A stretch of 6,541 nt of DNA from JACMJP01 sp046160675. GTDB taxonomy: Bacteria > Bacteroidota > Bacteroidia > Chitinophagales > BACL12. Numbering within the stretch: the stretch's first letter is position 1; each line of letters opens with the position of its first letter. The notes under the pieces were generated by a model. The model was not told the DNA's origin and made no database searches. It saw only the letters and a program-made list of their open reading frames with translations. The DNA lies in assembly GCA_046160675.1 (NCBI GenBank), contig JBJXHH010000123.1, forward strand, positions 1 through 6,541, read 5' to 3'. Below are positions 6,534 to 6,541 of the stretch, piece after piece. The position numbers and the translations under genes are program-made.

Positions 6534-6541
6534 GAACAACC

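Noticed and set aside
6333..6539. A 68-codon minus-strand ORF through the right-hand palindrome
   Set aside because: It overlaps the hairpins and the conserved leader in a different frame from the conserved small ORF. Its composition is not protein-like, and it has no signal peptide or domain.

Overview
The window is AT-rich DNA from a member of the Bacteroidota, probably environmental. The main evidence is the large minus-strand protease: its C-terminus has the 'YPNPV ... GVYILSV ... RVIKI' pattern of a type IX secretion (T9SS) type A sorting domain, a system restricted to this phylum. Signal peptides ending in 'FSQ', 'QAQ' and 'TAQ', start sites without Shine-Dalgarno motifs, and a lipoprotein with charged residues after its Cys all fit. 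I cannot name a genus.

Every gene reads on the minus strand, so the order of reading is right to left. At 6414-6541 lies a palindromic, attC-like repeat that is cut by the window edge. At 6244-6411 is a short leader with a 55-codon ORF. Next come three tightly packed genes: a secreted subtilisin-family protease with an N-terminal beta-propeller (2708-6238), a TolB-like propeller lipoprotein (1748-2704) and a small outer-membrane beta-barrel protein (1057-1746). The gaps between them are 3 nt and 1 nt, so they almost certainly form one operon. At 872-1002 is a second attC-like palindrome, followed at 710-868 by a second copy of the leader. A further secreted protein (1-709) runs off the left edge and carries an apparent single-base frameshift near 196-198.

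The most interesting signal is the modular layout [palindrome - leader with conserved small ORF - gene(s) - palindrome - leader with small ORF - gene]. The sequence at the start of the three-gene module (minus strand, GTTATAGGATATGGT at 6421-6407) is almost perfectly complementary, 14 of 15 bases, to the sequence entering the palindrome at its far end (995-1009). In integron cassettes this is what the R'' box of attC does: it matches its own cassette's first bases rather than those of the next cassette. I therefore propose that the window lies in an integron-like cassette array without a visible integrase, carrying an unusually large cassette of about 5.5 kb with a whole surface-protein operon. 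The palindromes do not match the strict attC core consensus, and no integrase is in view, so this remains a hypothesis. A miniature inverted-repeat element is the main alternative.

As a group, the three operon products are a secreted or surface-attached protease and two cell-envelope proteins (an anchored propeller lipoprotein and an outer-membrane barrel). They could act together at the cell surface, but this is inferred from position only.
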